Origin: Cyclospora cayetanensis
Taxonomy: Eukaryota > Apicomplexa > Conoidasida > Eucoccidiorida > Eimeriidae
Direction: 5' to 3'
DNA length: 64,000 bases
NCBI RefSeq assembly: GCF_002999335.1
Contig: NW_020312159.1
Coordinates: forward strand, 248,001 to 312,000
The notes beneath the pieces were generated by a model that was not told the origin of the DNA, did not search any database, and worked only from the letters and a program-made list of their open reading frames with translations. How positions within the stretch are numbered: the first letter of the stretch is position 1; each line of letters opens with the position of its first letter. Shown in pieces: positions 36,186-49,489 of this stretch. Both the position numbers and the translations under genes were made by a program.

Positions 36186-39100
36186 TTACTTTGACTGGCT
36201 TTGAGGACTTTGCGTATCTGCGACGTCCTTGGAAAAAGAGGCATCCTCCGACAAGGGTGCTTGCCCCTCCGAGGGCTCCCCCTCGGTGTTGGGTTGCGTC
36301 TGCGGAGCAGCGGCAGCAAAAACATACGCTACCCATGACCAGAAATCTTGGTTGGCGTAGCGAAATTGCACACAGCAGCAGACACGAGGCAGAGGCTTGG
36401 GCATGGAGTTACAAGAGCTAAATTTCTCCGGGTATATATGAAGGGCACACGCGGCGTTCTTAGCTCTTGATGACGCCAACTACGCATCTGGAGACGGCGG
36501 GATGCAGTATAGAACATAGAAATGGTATACTTTGGTTCCGCACAAAGAGAGTTAGTGGGAAGGAAGGGTAGGTGTAGCACTGTTGGGCAAGAGGTCTCGA
36601 TGAGGGAGTCAGTGGAAGGTAGCACCATGCTACATGTCGGTGCTGTGTACTTGCCCACTTACCATTCCCTCTTCAGGCATGCGTGCATCAGCCATGAAGT
36701 GCTCGAGCTCCTTCGCGTCATCCGCGAACTCCTGGGCTAGCAGTGCCATACGCAAGTCTGCAAAAGCATCACAACGGGAGGGATGTAAGTAATCACGGAA
36801 GCACGCGGCTCCTGTATCCCCCTTCTACAGGTGTGGTCCGAATCCATTTAGCGTGTGATCGTCTCCACCCGTTTCTTCGGTCCTTGTACTGCAAACTACA
36901 AGCACATTCAGACAAGGGATTCATTTTTACCGAGCTCATGAAGTTCATCGTGTAACAATTCCGCTGCTTGTTGTTTAAGGACCTCCTGGGGATTCGGCTT
37001 CAACTCTTCGGCTGCTGCTACGTCCGCTGCATTTGCTTGTGCCGTTCCTTCCGCGACTTCAACGCCCCTGAGTTGAGAAGCCAGCTTGCTTTTGAGTGCC
37101 TCCAGGGCCATTTGAACTTGATTAAACATGTGAAATTGCCTCTCCTCGTGCCTGCAACACACATCCCGTGAAGGCACTCGACTGACGGCGGAGCATCCAA
37201 AAACGAGATGCAAATTGCTGCAGAACCTCGAGAGGCCCAAGCGGCGGACATAAAAACAGCAGAGTGGAAAATAACAGGAAGAAAGGAGTAGAGGAATCCG
37301 ATGGAGTAAGAAGGGTGGAGAACCAACGTCACCGTGGTAACGACCGGGCTACCTGAGATACACATATGCTACAGTTGGAAAAACAAAGCATAGACACTCA
37401 ACGACGGACTCATGCTGTATATCCGTCAGTTTCCGCAGCAACCGGAGCTCGGTTTCGATATCCCGAGGTTCACGCCTGCAAAAGGGCAGCACACAACATC
37501 TCTCTCTCTGTACATATGTAGGGCAGCAAACTGCGAATTTCACTCCCCCTACCGCAAACTGTAAACGCTAGGCCTTCAATAAAACCACTCACTCTTCCGC
37601 AGACCCCGTGGCGTCATCTTCAGCTTCCGCAGAGGGCCCTCCTTGGACCCCTTTGTCTGCCAGGGGCCCCCCCTGGACACCTTCCTCCGACTCTTGTACC
37701 TGAGCAGAGTCCGTATCTCGGCACTCTCCTGCATCGGCGTCGTCTCTGGGATGCGCATGAAGCTTCTGCATTTGCTTCTGCTGCGCCCGCTCCTCCTGCA
37801 GACAAAGAAGAGCACCTGGGGAAAAGGCTAGACCCTAATATGGATGCCCATACAACGCGTTTCAGTCGCGGAAGAGCACGAAGGCGGTCACCTTCGGAGT
37901 ACACAAGCCCCCAGCAGAATCGTGCATGGTTCAGAAGAATGTACAGCGGGCACCCAAAAGGCCCCGCGGCGTGCGAATGCAGCATCAGCAGCACCAGCCA
38001 CAGGACCTGCAGCAGAGAAATGCTATGCCTGAGCGATTCTTCTTCTTCTCGCAGAAGCTCAACCTGCTTTGTCATCGCCTCAAGGCTCGCTGCACCGAAC
38101 AAACAAAGCGCGCGGGAGGCGCTCTTGTGCTCTGGAGTGTGTCTACGAAGTCTCGGAGTTTTGAGATCTCGTGGCAAAGTCCTTTATGCAGGCGGAAACA
38201 TGTTGCATGCATGCTTTTTCGGCGTCACTGCTGCGTCATACCTGCTTTGCGCAGCTTGTCTGTCTCAGGCTCACCATCTGCTGCGGCAGCAGCAGGCATC
38301 TCTCCTTCTGCTGCAGCTGCTGCTGCTTCTTCCGATTTCTGCTGCTCCGCCGTTTCGGGTGCAGCGCGCTGTCCCGCAACCGCAGCCAGTGAAATGCTGG
38401 GCGCTGTTGCAGCCTCAGTTGCTGGTGCACTTGCTGCTACCGTCGAGGTTGTAGCAGTAGGCTGCAATTGAGAAGCCGGTATCATGGACACGCAGCGGCT
38501 CCATAACAGCAAGATAGGCGGCACATCTCTATGGGACGACACTTCAAGCCATCGCCGCATCTGCAAAGCAGACGCAGCAGCCCATAGGAGATGCAAGCAG
38601 AGCATACTCCCTTTGACGCTTTCTGGCTGCGACATACGCCCTTAAAGGCCCTCCTGCTATCCCGTGCCTTTTCAGAGTCTTTCCAGCAGACATGCAGGAA
38701 AGCCTATGAGAAGGGCACAGAGTGACCCTTCATTCAGTGGGATGGATGCCCCTCGAGGGCCGTCAAATAGCATAGAGGCCTCAACAACGTACTGAAGAAG
38801 ACAAGAAGCTAAGGGAAACAAGACCGACCGCCTAAAAGGGCCCCCTCATCCCCTTGAAAGCACACGCCTTGTCCAGCTAACGATGCTGTCCTGTGCTGCT
38901 GGTGCTGCCTACCTGCTCCCGCATCGCGTCGTCTGTGGTACCGTAAAACTTCATGCCACGATCTCTGCATGCCTCAACCAACTCCTCGTGCGTCAAGCTG
39001 TCCACACCTTCCCACAAGAACTCTCTATCTTCGCGCTGTATGTGGTTGATATGGTGCCTGAACACACCCCAAAGCAAAGGCGCGCGTGGCCATGGAGACA

Positions 39101-41516
39101 CTGAGAAGCGCACATAAAGCCCCTCCTAATAGGAGGGATACGCCCTCCTCTTCTCCCCTCGCTTCTCGTAGCTGCAGAAACGGCATCCTTGTTGTCGTTG
39201 GAGGATAGCCAAAGAAGACAAGAGAACATGCGTAACAAATTTCTACACTGCCAAATGATGAGAGGAATCCATGAGATTGATACGCGCATAACTTGCAAAA
39301 AGGCATCTACGGCGGTGGAAAGCCCTCTACACGCGTGTTGATAGTTGCATCTTTGATGCACTGTCTACAGTCAGATCCTCGCTGTAGATATCCTCAACAT
39401 ATGCCTATACGCGTGGGAAACCACAACCATAGACACTCCTGGACGAAGACTACATGCGGGGATGGATATAGCTAGTTCTGCAATAAAACGAAATCCACCG
39501 AGGCTTCTTTCCTAGCGCATCCGCCGTGGGTCAAAACGATATACTACATAGATATACTATATAAATATAAATACTGTGACGAAGATACACAACGTAATAG
39601 GTACACTATATAACAGATATTATTACCCCATATAAAAGTACTACATAATAAGATATATTATATCACTATATATCTGCGTGGTCCGTGAGTTACATCAGGA
39701 TGCATCCATTGAGATACAGCTGCAAGGGATGAATGGACTGACCGCAGTTGCAGCATCACGTGGGAACGAACGCTGTACGGTTGCAGGCCGAGAAGCTTAC
39801 ACATAACCTGCATGCGCACACACTCGTCAAGAGCCGCCGCCTCCCGTGACTGCTAAGTAGAATCACAAATGGCGCATGATAGCAACAACCGCAGCAGCAG
39901 ACTGGCGAATATTACGATCTCTGAGAAAAACGCAAGAGGAGCAGCACCACAATCCACCTGTAGCGTCTGGAGATCCATTTTGTTGATGACAAAGTCATCC
40001 TTGAATAAACGGGAAAATTCTAGAATTTCATTCAACCTGCATGCAAAGAAGATGACCCGTAGCGAGCGGCACATATGCGCGTGGAAGCATCCACAGCGGG
40101 AGCTGCAGCCCCCACGTGAAGCAGTCTTTCCCTGCTCCGGCAGAGCCAAAGTAAATGCAGTGGCAGCGTCGGCAACGACAGACAGCGCAGCGTCACTTGA
40201 GTGTACCCGGGCAGTGGAGGTTCCCCACAGGTGTTCGGCTTGAGAAGCTTTTGCTGAAAGGATTTCAAAGCCTTGGATTTCGCCGCAGAGTCAGCAGCGG
40301 GTGTCTGTTCTGCATGAATCCACGAGAAGAGCAGAAAGGAGCAGCACTGATCCAGCCGCGTGGTTTCCAGTGCGAACGCGCAGCGAAAAGGGAGTATACA
40401 CTATGAGGAGTAATGAAATCCCCGAGGAGATCTACATGAAGGGTCGCAGTACCAATAAGATGCCGAGTTCTCTCTTGCAGCAGCTCCTGAAAAAAGGCGG
40501 CAAGCTCCTGCTTTGCCTGCAGTTTCCTACTCAGAAAGGCGTGATCCACCTGCCTGTAAAGCAGCAGTCGCAGGGTCACTCGCAGCGATTCCCGCTAAAA
40601 AAAATTGACTTTGCCTTAACGCACCCCTAGCAGGGTGACACCGCTGCCCCTACATCCCATAGGCTCCAAAGACGTAGTATGAAGGGATTCAAGTATCAGG
40701 GCTTTTAGCCTTGCTTTTGCTGGAAAGTCGAAGGCAGCATGTTCGGGAAGAGTCGGAGCGCGACGGGGATAAGAAGCTCTCCCAGAGGAACGATGATGAG
40801 CAAGGAGAACGGAATCAGTTTAAGGGCGTCTGCTGTAGTCCGAACCTGAAGCAGCGGCACCAACAGACACCGACATACGCATGCACAGAGAGGCCCCCGT
40901 AAACATATGCCTGTTTACCACGTGCAACGCACGTCACGTGGAGGAGCACAAAGAAAGGACAGAGGGTATATGAACCAACGAAGCCACAAGGATAGAGGAC
41001 AGCCGATGAGGAAAAAACGAAGGAGGCGAAAGTTCTAAGAAACCCCTTGGCAACAGAAAGGATGCATTGCTCGGGCATGCGAAGCAGGGAACTGTATTGC
41101 CACGCCACGACGTGCAGTGCCTGGAGGAAGGCACGACAGACACATGGATAGAGCCCACGAAGGCGGTGCGCGGTGTGAGGCAAGTCGGATGACAGAAGCA
41201 GCAGAGACGCCTTCAAACACGGGGAACCGAAGCGCAAGCTAGCTGAGACGGACAAGGAGCTTATGTTCATTGTAGCGCAGGGGATAGCCCAAGATCTTCT
41301 TCTTGAGAAGCTGATGAGACACTCGAACATTCGCAAAGAATAGACGAAAGCCTGTACAGCACCAGCGCCAGGTATGTAATGTCGCTGCACCAAAAAAAAG
41401 CACGCGCGGTGACACACACCAGTAAGTCCTCCTAGCCCCTTACCCGCAGCTCCAAGTATCTGCTTCTCCTTCGGCCGCTTGCCAACCTGCTTTATGGCAC
41501 GCGGCGGGGAAGCTGC
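36186..41516 (-). CDS. LETM1: LETM1 family mitochondrial inner-membrane ion exchanger
   Basis: Fifteen exons can be read in order with agreeing phases: 41516-41444, 41384-41254, 40845-40710, about 40578-40453, 40309-40207, 40036-39958, 39807-39743, 39057-38913, 38560-38242, 38089-38007, 37795-37593, 37475-37398, 37151-36931, 36757-36663, 36395-36186 (about 688 residues, first exon missing). Landmarks: GFRLFFANVRVSHQLLKKK; the transmembrane block LKLIPFSLLIIVPLGELL with the family signature LRLFPNMLPSTF; EILEFSRLFKDD; VMCKLLGLQPYSVRSHVM; REDREFLWEGVDSLTHEEL; MRRWLEVSSHRDVPPILLL of the ribosome-binding-like domain; then Ala-rich and coiled-coil segments. LETM1 proteins exchange K+ or Ca2+ for H+ across the inner mitochondrial membrane and control matrix volume. 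The exon ending at 40710 seems to use a GC donor, and its acceptor partner near 40578 is the least certain join. The last acceptor (36396) has a weak pyrimidine tract. Confidence 0.88.
39538..39676. repeat. AT-rich low-complexity tract in a LETM1 intron
   Basis: A run of TATA-type steps (ATATACTATATAAATATAAA and similar) stands out from its surroundings. It lies in the intron between the LETM1 exons ending at 39743 and starting at 39057. Confidence 0.7.
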
Positions 41517-41609
41517 CTAAGGCATCAGGATGGATTGACCTTGAATTGACTGTCTGTGAGTCTGCACGTCTTAGCCGTTATATCCCAGCGAGCGACACGG
41601 AGAGCACGA

Positions 41610-41931
<322 letters not shown>

Positions 41932-42019
41932 TGGCCAGCAGCAAGCCGATGAATTTGTAGCCGAGCGCATGCCCATTCGACAAAGGCAGTGCTACAGAGG
42001 GTGTGTGGAGCTTAGACCC

Positions 42020-42493
42020 TCACCAGCTGTTCAGCGCAGACAAGTTCCCTGCTGCGAGGCACACAGGCACATCGTCTCGCACTCTGCTGGACGCAACCAG
42101 CTCACTGAAGCGTTCACACAGCTTTAGCAGAGAAGCAGGAGAGGGGCCCTCCGTGGAGGACGAGCTGCTTGTGGGCAGGGGCGTTTCCGGAAGGGTGAGG
42201 CCTCCCCGGTGTTCTCCTTGAAACTCATTCGCTGCCCTCCTCCCATCGCGTCTGGACAAAGGGGCCGTCATGGGGCCCCTTTGTCTGGCCTCAGGCACAC
42301 GTTTCGAGACAGCACATGCCACAGTACGCTCCCGCTCCTGAGCGTGTGCCTTGTTGGAAGCTGAAGGGGCCCGGGGGGGCCTCCGGAGTTGCCCCAACTC
42401 CCCCGAAAGACTCTGTGGGGGGGGGCCTTGGGAAGAAGGAAGTGGCTCCGAAAGGCCTCCTGCAGTGTCTCTCTGTTTATGCGTTGTGTACAT
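42020..42493 (-). CDS. Possible 5' exon of the LETM1 gene
   Basis: An open minus-strand stretch upstream of the LETM1 exons is rich in Arg, Ser and Pro (for example RRPPRAPSASNKAHAQ, SSSSTEGPSPASLLKL) and ends at a good GTGAGG donor. This suits a mitochondrial targeting region, which the gene still lacks. The splice phase does not match the next exon (41516), so another exon may intervene or the stretch is not part of the gene. Confidence 0.3.
   Translation of the reverse strand: MYTTHKQRDTAGGLSEPLPSSQGPPPQSLSGELGQLRRPPRAPSASNKAHAQERERTVACAVSKRVPEARQRGPMTAPLSRRDGRRAANEFQGEHRGGLTLPETPLPTSSSSSTEGPSPASLLKLCERFSELVASSRVRDDVPVCLAAGNLSALNSW
42254..42286. repeat. 12-bp inverted repeat with 7-nt loop
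   Basis: GACAAAGGGGCC (42255-42266) and its exact complement GGCCCCTTTGTC (42274-42285) flank a 7-nt loop. The function is unknown. Confidence 0.6.
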
Positions 42494-45400
42494 TCCTTGA
42501 ATTCATGCAAAACAAGCTAGCAAGCAATGAAAATGGTGGTTGCTGGAGCCTCAGGGGGCTCTCGGGAAATGTCAGGGGGAGCCCGTTGGATCTCTCTGCA
42601 ACTGCTTGAGACTGGCCTATTCCAACTCAAATAGTACATGAAAAAAGGGAAAACGGAGGCCATGCGCTCGCATAGCAGAGGAATTAGAGAGGCCAGCGCC
42701 GACGGGTGGTGGGACAGCCACTGGGAGCTTGCGAGCTGATACGCGCTATGGGCAAAAATAACGCAGGCTTTGTATTGGTTCTGTCGCCTTATTCATCCAA
42801 CAGCGTAGTTTCTAATGTTCACTCACAGGAATAAAGAGCTACAATGAAATGTAGGCCAAGACCCAGGGAATCCGGTGGACATCCGCTGTGAAGGAGGGGG
42901 GCCCTGGGGGGCCCCCCCTTTTCACGCGCTTCTTTGTTGCTAATATGTTCGCGTGTCTACACATTTTTCACTGATCAGTGCATGTCAAGTGCATACTCCA
43001 CAGGGCTACGGTGAAAGGAATAGGTAACATGAAATGGAGGCTTTTATAGGGCCTGCGTCCTGCCGTGCGTTGTCTACACAGTCCGCTGTAATAATTTGCA
43101 GCTGCTTGAAATTTACTCAAGCACTGACTGTCTTGATGAGCTCACATGAACAAATCATACTAGTCTAGCAGAGAACACACAACGTAGGTAACGTATAGAA
43201 TGTGGCTTTGCTCCAAGACACTGGACGCGCATATGCAGGTGATTCTACGGAGCGCTTAGAGCATTTGGGTATTCGATCGCGTTTGTCACCCCTCCCAAGG
43301 GACAAGGCACCAACAGACTGAGGCAAAGGAAGAATATCGGCTTTCTGAGAAAAAAGGTCCATTCTGCATGAATTGATTGGCAGCTTAGCTAAACACGTTC
43401 TCATACCATTTCCAGGAGGCGTTTCACAGTTTGTGGAAGGCTGCAAGTAGCTTTGCACATAATCAAAGCTTGACAACCCCTAAAAGAGGCAAGCAATGGA
43501 GTTTTTTGTCGTAAAAAATTGATGTACAGCTCCAGAGGGCTGACCGAGGCAAGTGCTTCACATCGATTGCTTATTGAAAGATTATGTACGATGAGTGACA
43601 TTGTTCATGCAGCGAATACCGTTTATTGTGAAACTTCCCACGATATGGACTTTATTGAAGCCCTGCCTCATCGGTCCATGCAAAGACAGGCTAAAGAGCA
43701 CGTTTTGGCATAAGTGCAACGGGTTAAACGAAAAAATACGTCAAAAAATCGCAGTATCACACAATATGATCCCCTGGTTGGCAAAATTCACAACGTATGC
43801 AAGCAGCTACTCTGTCAGTAATTTTCTCATCTCGACCTTATGGTAAACGTTGTATGGCCCCGAGTGGGGCCCTAGTTCTGCGATTGTAAAGCCAACCAGT
43901 ATAGCTTACTGGACTCATGAGCTTAATGAGAGCTGACGAGCAAGTAGACACAGCTCCTTCATTAGTTGCAAAGAGGATCCATGTGTAAACTGAGGTATGC
44001 TGGATGCTGGAGCCGTTGCATCTTGCCCAAACATGCAACTCAAAGAAAAACCGATGAGAACAGCTGAGAACATTCCCATTCCTGAGGAGCCCTACAAAGG
44101 CTCCCAACAAAACACTTGATTGGTTTATGGGCACTCACATCATGTAGCTCGGAACTCCGAAGGCCAACACATTCAAGCTAGGCTCTACGAAAGCAAGCCG
44201 ATCAGCAAGCAAATAAGAGAGCCTCATAAGCGAGACGCCCTCCATTAATGCTGCCAGACCGCCTTCAAAGAGGTACCGAGGTTCAGTTATGTTTTGGTTT
44301 TAAGTTGCATCAGCTGTCAGAAACTGCTAGCGTTGCGTGACAGCAAATCTGAGGTGGGTCTGCCATCCGATGACACCACATGGAGGTTCAGTTCGCCTGC
44401 GCATTGATTAGCGTTGTGCCAAAAAGTTGGGTTCCCAAAGGCAGCCGAACGCACGAGTTGAAAAGGCATGTTCTGCACAACACTATATCAACATAGACGC
44501 AGCCCTCTATAGCTTATTCAGGGCTCATTTAGAAACCTTTAATGGACTTTCCTAAAGCTGTGCCTCCCCCCCGGAGAGTATGCGGTAAAGCTCCCGTGCG
44601 GAGGCACTTGCGGGGGCCTCCCTCCCTCGCATCACGCAGAGGACCCCCAAAGGCAACAAGGTTACCGCTGAAACTAGCAATGCCAATGTAATGGTGGAAA
44701 TGAACGCCCCTGCATACCATAACCTCATGGACGCAGGGAGCCCTACCTTCCCCACATGGCAAGGAAGCCGAAAACGTGGTCAACAAGAAAAGCCAATCGC
44801 CCTATCCCCCACACCGATTCCGCTCTCCGGAAATGCAACCGACCTGCTTCTTTTTGTTGCATTTAGATGTCACTGCAAAATGCCCCACTCCCTAGCCCAA
44901 ACTCCAAGCGCTGATGGAGAACTGCAAGGAGCCACGTCTCAAGCCACTTAAACTTTAAGGCTTTTGGAAGGGTGTGTGCATTCTGCTGACTGTCTTGTAA
45001 GCCACAAGCCCATTCCCACATCTTGGAGGCTCATCCTCAGCGCAGGCACTAGAGTTGACGTGTCTTTTGCAAGCCGATAGCATCCGTCTGAAGAAACTTC
45101 ACGGAGCCGCTGTTCTCAGTACGCTTGGTGCTTGTTGTACTACAGGCACTGCAACAACGCATGTGGAATAGCATGTGAGGCTTCTGGACTGGATATCTGG
45201 AACAGCCGCACTCCACCTGCCTGAGTTAACGGAGCGTGGGTGTAGCTACAGTTGCAAAAATGCACGTTGCCCAGGATTGTCATAATGCAAAGCAATTGCA
45301 CCAAATATACTAGCCTCGCGGTGACTTTTGGAGCAATGCCGCTGGATGGGTAAAGCGTGCGGCATCTCCATGCCTTGCTGCATCCACAGCAACAGAAACA

Positions 45401-46599
45401 GCAGCAGAATGAAAGTCAAACACACCAGCTCGTAGTGCCGTCCCCATTTTGCATACAGCCTCCCACTCCTCATCACTCTTTGGTCTGCTTGATACCCGGG
45501 CATTAAATCCACTGTTTGACATTCAACATGTCATTTCAGGCATGCCTCTTCACCCAAAAATCTGTAGACCAGTGGCTGTGGTGGTGTGAGAAGTATGTTT
45601 GACACAACTCCCAGTGTTGCAAACTGACACGCTTCTCATCATAGCGGCCCCGAATCACGTTTCAACAAGCTGTTGCTTAACAGAGCGTGTGTGGGCCCTG
45701 ACAGGGTCAACACCGCAAGTCGTAAACCATTCTCTTAGGCCCCTCAATACGCGCAGGGAATTCAAAGCCTTAAATGTGGTTGCCAGCTCTCCTGGATTGT
45801 TGGACTTTCTGAGAAACTGAATTCAAGTAATGTCACCTCTAAAGGGTGGCTAACCGTGTGTATGCACGTGTAGCCACTAAAAGGCAAGGCCTCAGCTTGC
45901 AAGAACGAAATTTGAACGCCTTTCTCCCCCTCCCGAAACCATTCAAAGTGCCTGCAGTGGTGCCTTTGGCCAGTACATAAACCGTGACCATGTGTTACGT
46001 TGCGTACGTGCCAGGAATAATCAGCACTCAGAAGACAACTACGTCTGTACCACGAGGGAACACGTGGCACCAATGCTTGCCTCGTCCTGGCGCTTCGCTT
46101 GTACTATTACTGGCTATGCAGTGCTTTAGTCAATCTTTTGAAGCTAGCTTTTAAACAAGCATTCCAGGATTTTATGCCTTTCCAGCTCGCTCGTTGCCTG
46201 CTTGTGGCCCTCTATCTCCTGCCTCACACACATGGTAAGAGGTTCCACTTGACCCCTAAACTCTAGCGTATTTCAAAGATCCTTCCCACGTCCTGGCTCC
46301 AGGCGTTTCTCCAGGCGCCACACTGAGATTAGGCATTGGGACTATGCCTACTACCAGCCCCGCAATCTCTCGAAGGGTTGTGCATGGAATACGCGTAGAG
46401 CTCAGGAGGAGCTGTATTCATGACGCATTGCACATCCGTCGCTCAACTGACGCCCCATGGTGGTTTAGCCGTCAATCCTTCGCTGTATCTATACCTTTTT
46501 GCCCCCCTCACGTAAGTCATCGAGCTGGCTTTCTCCTCTGCCGGTGTCTGCCTCCATGCCCGCCAGGCGTCTGCTTGTCCAAGTGTATTTCTCAAACCC
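42494..46599. other. Spacer with a dispersed repeat copy
   Basis: This stretch separates the LETM1 5' region from the NAP gene 3' end. Only short frames without recognisable motifs occur. It holds one copy of the 444-bp repeat (44704-45147) and a G/C-rich GGGGCCC-type patch near 42.90 kb. I see nothing else supported. Confidence 0.45.
44704..45147. repeat. Dispersed 444-bp repeat, copy A
   Basis: The segment from ACGCCCCTGCATACCATAAC to GGTGCTTGTTGTACTACAGG(C) matches 56051-56494 in the same orientation, without gaps. By eye 16 of 444 positions differ, 14 of them transitions. Flanks on both sides are unrelated. I see no coding potential shared by the two copies. Confidence 0.9.
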
Positions 46600-49489
46600 T
46601 TAATCTTCTTCGCTACTCTCCTCACTCGCCGATTCCCCTGCTTCAATGCCTGAAGGACATTCAGACTCGTGAGACACGGCAAAGCCGTTTGCCTGCTGAG
46701 CCCCTCTCTCGAGTATTGAATCAAGGGTTAGAGGTGGCACGCCAACGCTAACAAACCAGGGCGGCAGAAGTGGAGGACAGGACGCAGACAAAAATATGAA
46801 TAGGGAGGGGCGGTGATAGCAAGGAAAAGGTAGAATAAGCCAAAAAGGGAAATTGGAGGTGTACCAAGATAGATGTTGACGGCTCTGGGAATGATGAGGT
46901 CTCTAAGGATCATGGCAATGTCATACTCAGCGCTCAGCCGCTTAAACAGCTCCCTGGTATCCTGAGAGCCCGCAACAGTACATTTAGAGGGTAGCAGTAA
47001 TGACATATTCCTGGCCTCTTGCCCCACCTCTCTGCTTACGCATGTCGTCCTGTGTGCTCCCCGTCCCTATCGCTGCCTCTATCTTTCTAGTGCCTCGATG
47101 TCTGTCCTTGCCCTTCTGCCTCGCTCTGTCTCTATCTGCCCCTTGCTCTTCTCTACGTCTATACCATAAAATTCGAGCTAGTGGGCTGCACGGGGGAGCT
47201 CGATCTGTGTTGGACTGACGTCTTCGCCCATGATCTTCATGGCTTTAGGAGAAGGCACTTCGGTAAAATCGAAAAATCGGAAAAATGATTTCTCCTCGCT
47301 GATGGTCTGCAACACCCGCACTTCCTTCGTTCGAATATTGCGCTGCTTGCTGATGCGAATCGACTTGGTCAGATCCTTGAACACGCAAAAGTACCCACAG
47401 CACGCAGGGCGTTCCAGCAGACAAACGCTGCCACAGGTGACAAGCATCCAGCTGCCCCCCATCTAGACAGCTGCTCCTATGGAAGCCAGGAGAAAAGCGG
47501 GAGGACAAGTTCCATAAAGAGAATCATTTTAGAAAGTAGCAATTGTAAAACAAGCACACCTGAAAGATACGTTGTTATCTAAGGTGCACCGCCTGTGTGT
47601 GACCGCTATCGCCCCTAGTTCTAGGGCATATTTATAACACTTACCATGCCTTCTTTCCACTGGATATCCGTGCCGATGGTTTTGCTGACAACCAGGTCGT
47701 CTCCTTCAGGCCGCATAAGGAACTCTTTGCTAAGGACTTGGTTCGAGAAAAATGGGTTTTCCGAAAAGAAGAAAAAGAGCTTAAAGCCCTCCTCCCTTCG
47801 CAGCCGCTTCTCGGCTCGAATATCTTGGCAGTACAGCAGCGCCGCCCTGTCTCCATCCTTAAGCGTCGCTCTAATGCGGCTGTCCCTCTCCAGCACTGCC
47901 AACCAAAAGCCGGGGAGGCCTGGGGTAGCCACGGAGGCAGTATCTCCCGCATCTTCCGGTGCTTCTGCTGCTAAATCTGATACCGCTGGAGCCCCTGCCG
48001 CAACTGCGGCAGCTACAGCCGCTGCTTCAGCTGCTGCCTGCTTTGGAGGGCATGAGAGCAGCTCAGCGCGCTTCTGGTATAGCGGAATCAGCCGCTTTTC
48101 GTACTGGTACCTGAAGGTCACACATGCGCTAAACTCGAGGGCCTGTACATGTATATATAGAGAGAGAGAGAAAGAAAGAGAGCCAGCAACCACGAATTGA
48201 AAGCAGGACACACGGCCTCAGCGAAAGGCGGGAGCATAATGCTGCATTTCGAGCGTGTGGTATAGGGCTTGCCTTAAAAGCTCCACTTCTTCTTCATACT
48301 GCTTTTCCATTTCCTCCACCTGTGCATGGACCTCTTGGAGCTTGGATACAAGAACTCTTTGCTCGGGGGTTAGCCGTTGTAGCAGGGGATCGTCAACCTC
48401 CTCCTCTGTATCTGACTCTGTCTCTGATGCGCTGGCCACCTCTTGTGCATCTCCCCGAAGCAAGCGTAGCGCATTCTCCAGGGCCTTCTTTGAATCCTCA
48501 GCACGCTGTACCACAATCGCTGGTGCTGCTGTAACTTCCTCTGCCTCCTTCTCCTTCCTCTGCCTCTCTTCCTCTGCCTCCTTTTCCTTCCTCTGCCTCT
48601 CTTCTTCTTCCTCCTTCTCCTTCCTCTGCCTCTCTTCTTCTTCCTCCTTCTCCTTCCTCTGCCTCTCTTCCTCTGCCTCCTTCTCCTTCCTCTGCCTCTC
48701 TTCTTCTTCCTCCTTCTCCTTCCTCTGCCTCTCTTCTTCTTCCTCCTTCTCCTTCCTCTGCCTCTCTTCTTCTTCCTCCTTCTCCTTCCTCTGCCTCTCT
48801 TCCTCTGCCTCCTTCTCCTTCCTCTGCCTCTCTTCCTCTGCCTCCTTCTCCTTCCTCTGCCTCTCTTCTTCTTCCTCCTTCTCCTTCCTCTTCTTCTCTT
48901 CTTCTTCCTCCTTCTCCTTCCTCTGCCTCTCTTCCTCTGCCTCCTTCTCCTTCCTCTTCCTCTCTTCTTCTTCCTCCTTCTCCTTCCTCTTCCTCTCTTC
49001 TTCTTCCTCCTTCTCCTTCCTCTTCCTCTCTTCTTCTTCCTCCTTCTCCTTCCTCTTCCTCTCTTCTTCTTCCTCTTGTCTCTTTTTTTCCGCCTCCTGA
49101 AGAGCTTTAAGAATTTCTGTTGCTTGTGCTTGCCTCCTCAATCTCTCTTCTGGAGGAGTAGGTGGCGTGGGGGCTCGCTCCTTTTCTTCAGCGAAAACAT
49201 CCACCTCCACCGAGTGCGCTTTCTTAAGCTTTACTCCTTCAGGCTGCTCTTGCTGCCCCTCCCGTTGCTCCGGTGGCTTCTGCTGCCCCTGATCGTGGCT
49301 TTCTGGAGAAGCTGGGCTTGGGGGAGGGGATAATGGAGTGTCCTGGGGTGGGGAGGACATTTCTTCTGTGGAGGAAGGCTCTCTGCCTTGTTTCTTCCGC
49401 CCTATATCCAGGAGTTCGGGCGTAGCCGGTACTTTTGAGAGTGTAGGGCTGACAGTACAGGCCTCGTAGCCCTCTACTTGAGGCGTCAA
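46600..49489 (-). CDS. Nucleosome assembly protein (NAP/SET family) with a charged repeat extension
   Basis: The exons are about 49489-48273, 48110-47645, 47375-47220, 46961-46865 and 46703-46600; from the first in-frame ATG (49360) they give 636 residues. The N-terminal half is Pro/Glu-rich, then has a run of 11-residue units EEERQRKEKEE (48.54-49.09 kb). The NAP domain follows: LTPEQRVLVSKLQEVHAQVE with the long dimerisation helix, YQYEKRLIPLYQKRAELL, PGFWLAVLERD, GFKLFFFFSENPFFSNQVLS, TIGTDIQWKEGM, SKQRNIRTKEVRVL, SFFRFFDFTEVP, EYDIAMILRDLIIPRAVNIY, then an acidic tail (EESSEED). NAP proteins shuttle histones H2A-H2B and assemble chromatin. The exon 1 donor seems to be GC (AG|GCAAGC), the only site near that keeps phase. 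The 5' end is open: a short upstream exon may exist at the acceptor near 49503. The last join (46703) is weaker than the others. Confidence 0.88.
48540..49090 (-). repeat. 33-bp tandem repeat array in the NAP gene
   Basis: About 16 units of 33 bp (plus-strand type CTCTTCTTCTTCCTCCTTCT plus CCTTCCTCTGCCT) encode EEERQRKEKEE or EEERKRKEKEE. Units with and without Ala alternate. The array should form one long, highly charged helix. Confidence 0.9.

Noticed and set aside
37620..38177. 185-codon minus-strand frame
   Set aside because: It reads through an intron between two LETM1 exons; only the part 38089-38007 is coding, and that exon ends at a donor.
44529..44951. Protein-coding remnant in the 444-bp repeat
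   Set aside because: Frames in the two copies differ in length and are broken by different stops, so shared coding is unlikely.
48255..49100. Ser/Phe/Leu-rich plus-strand frame of 281 codons
   Set aside because: Antisense of the charged 11-residue array in the NAP gene.
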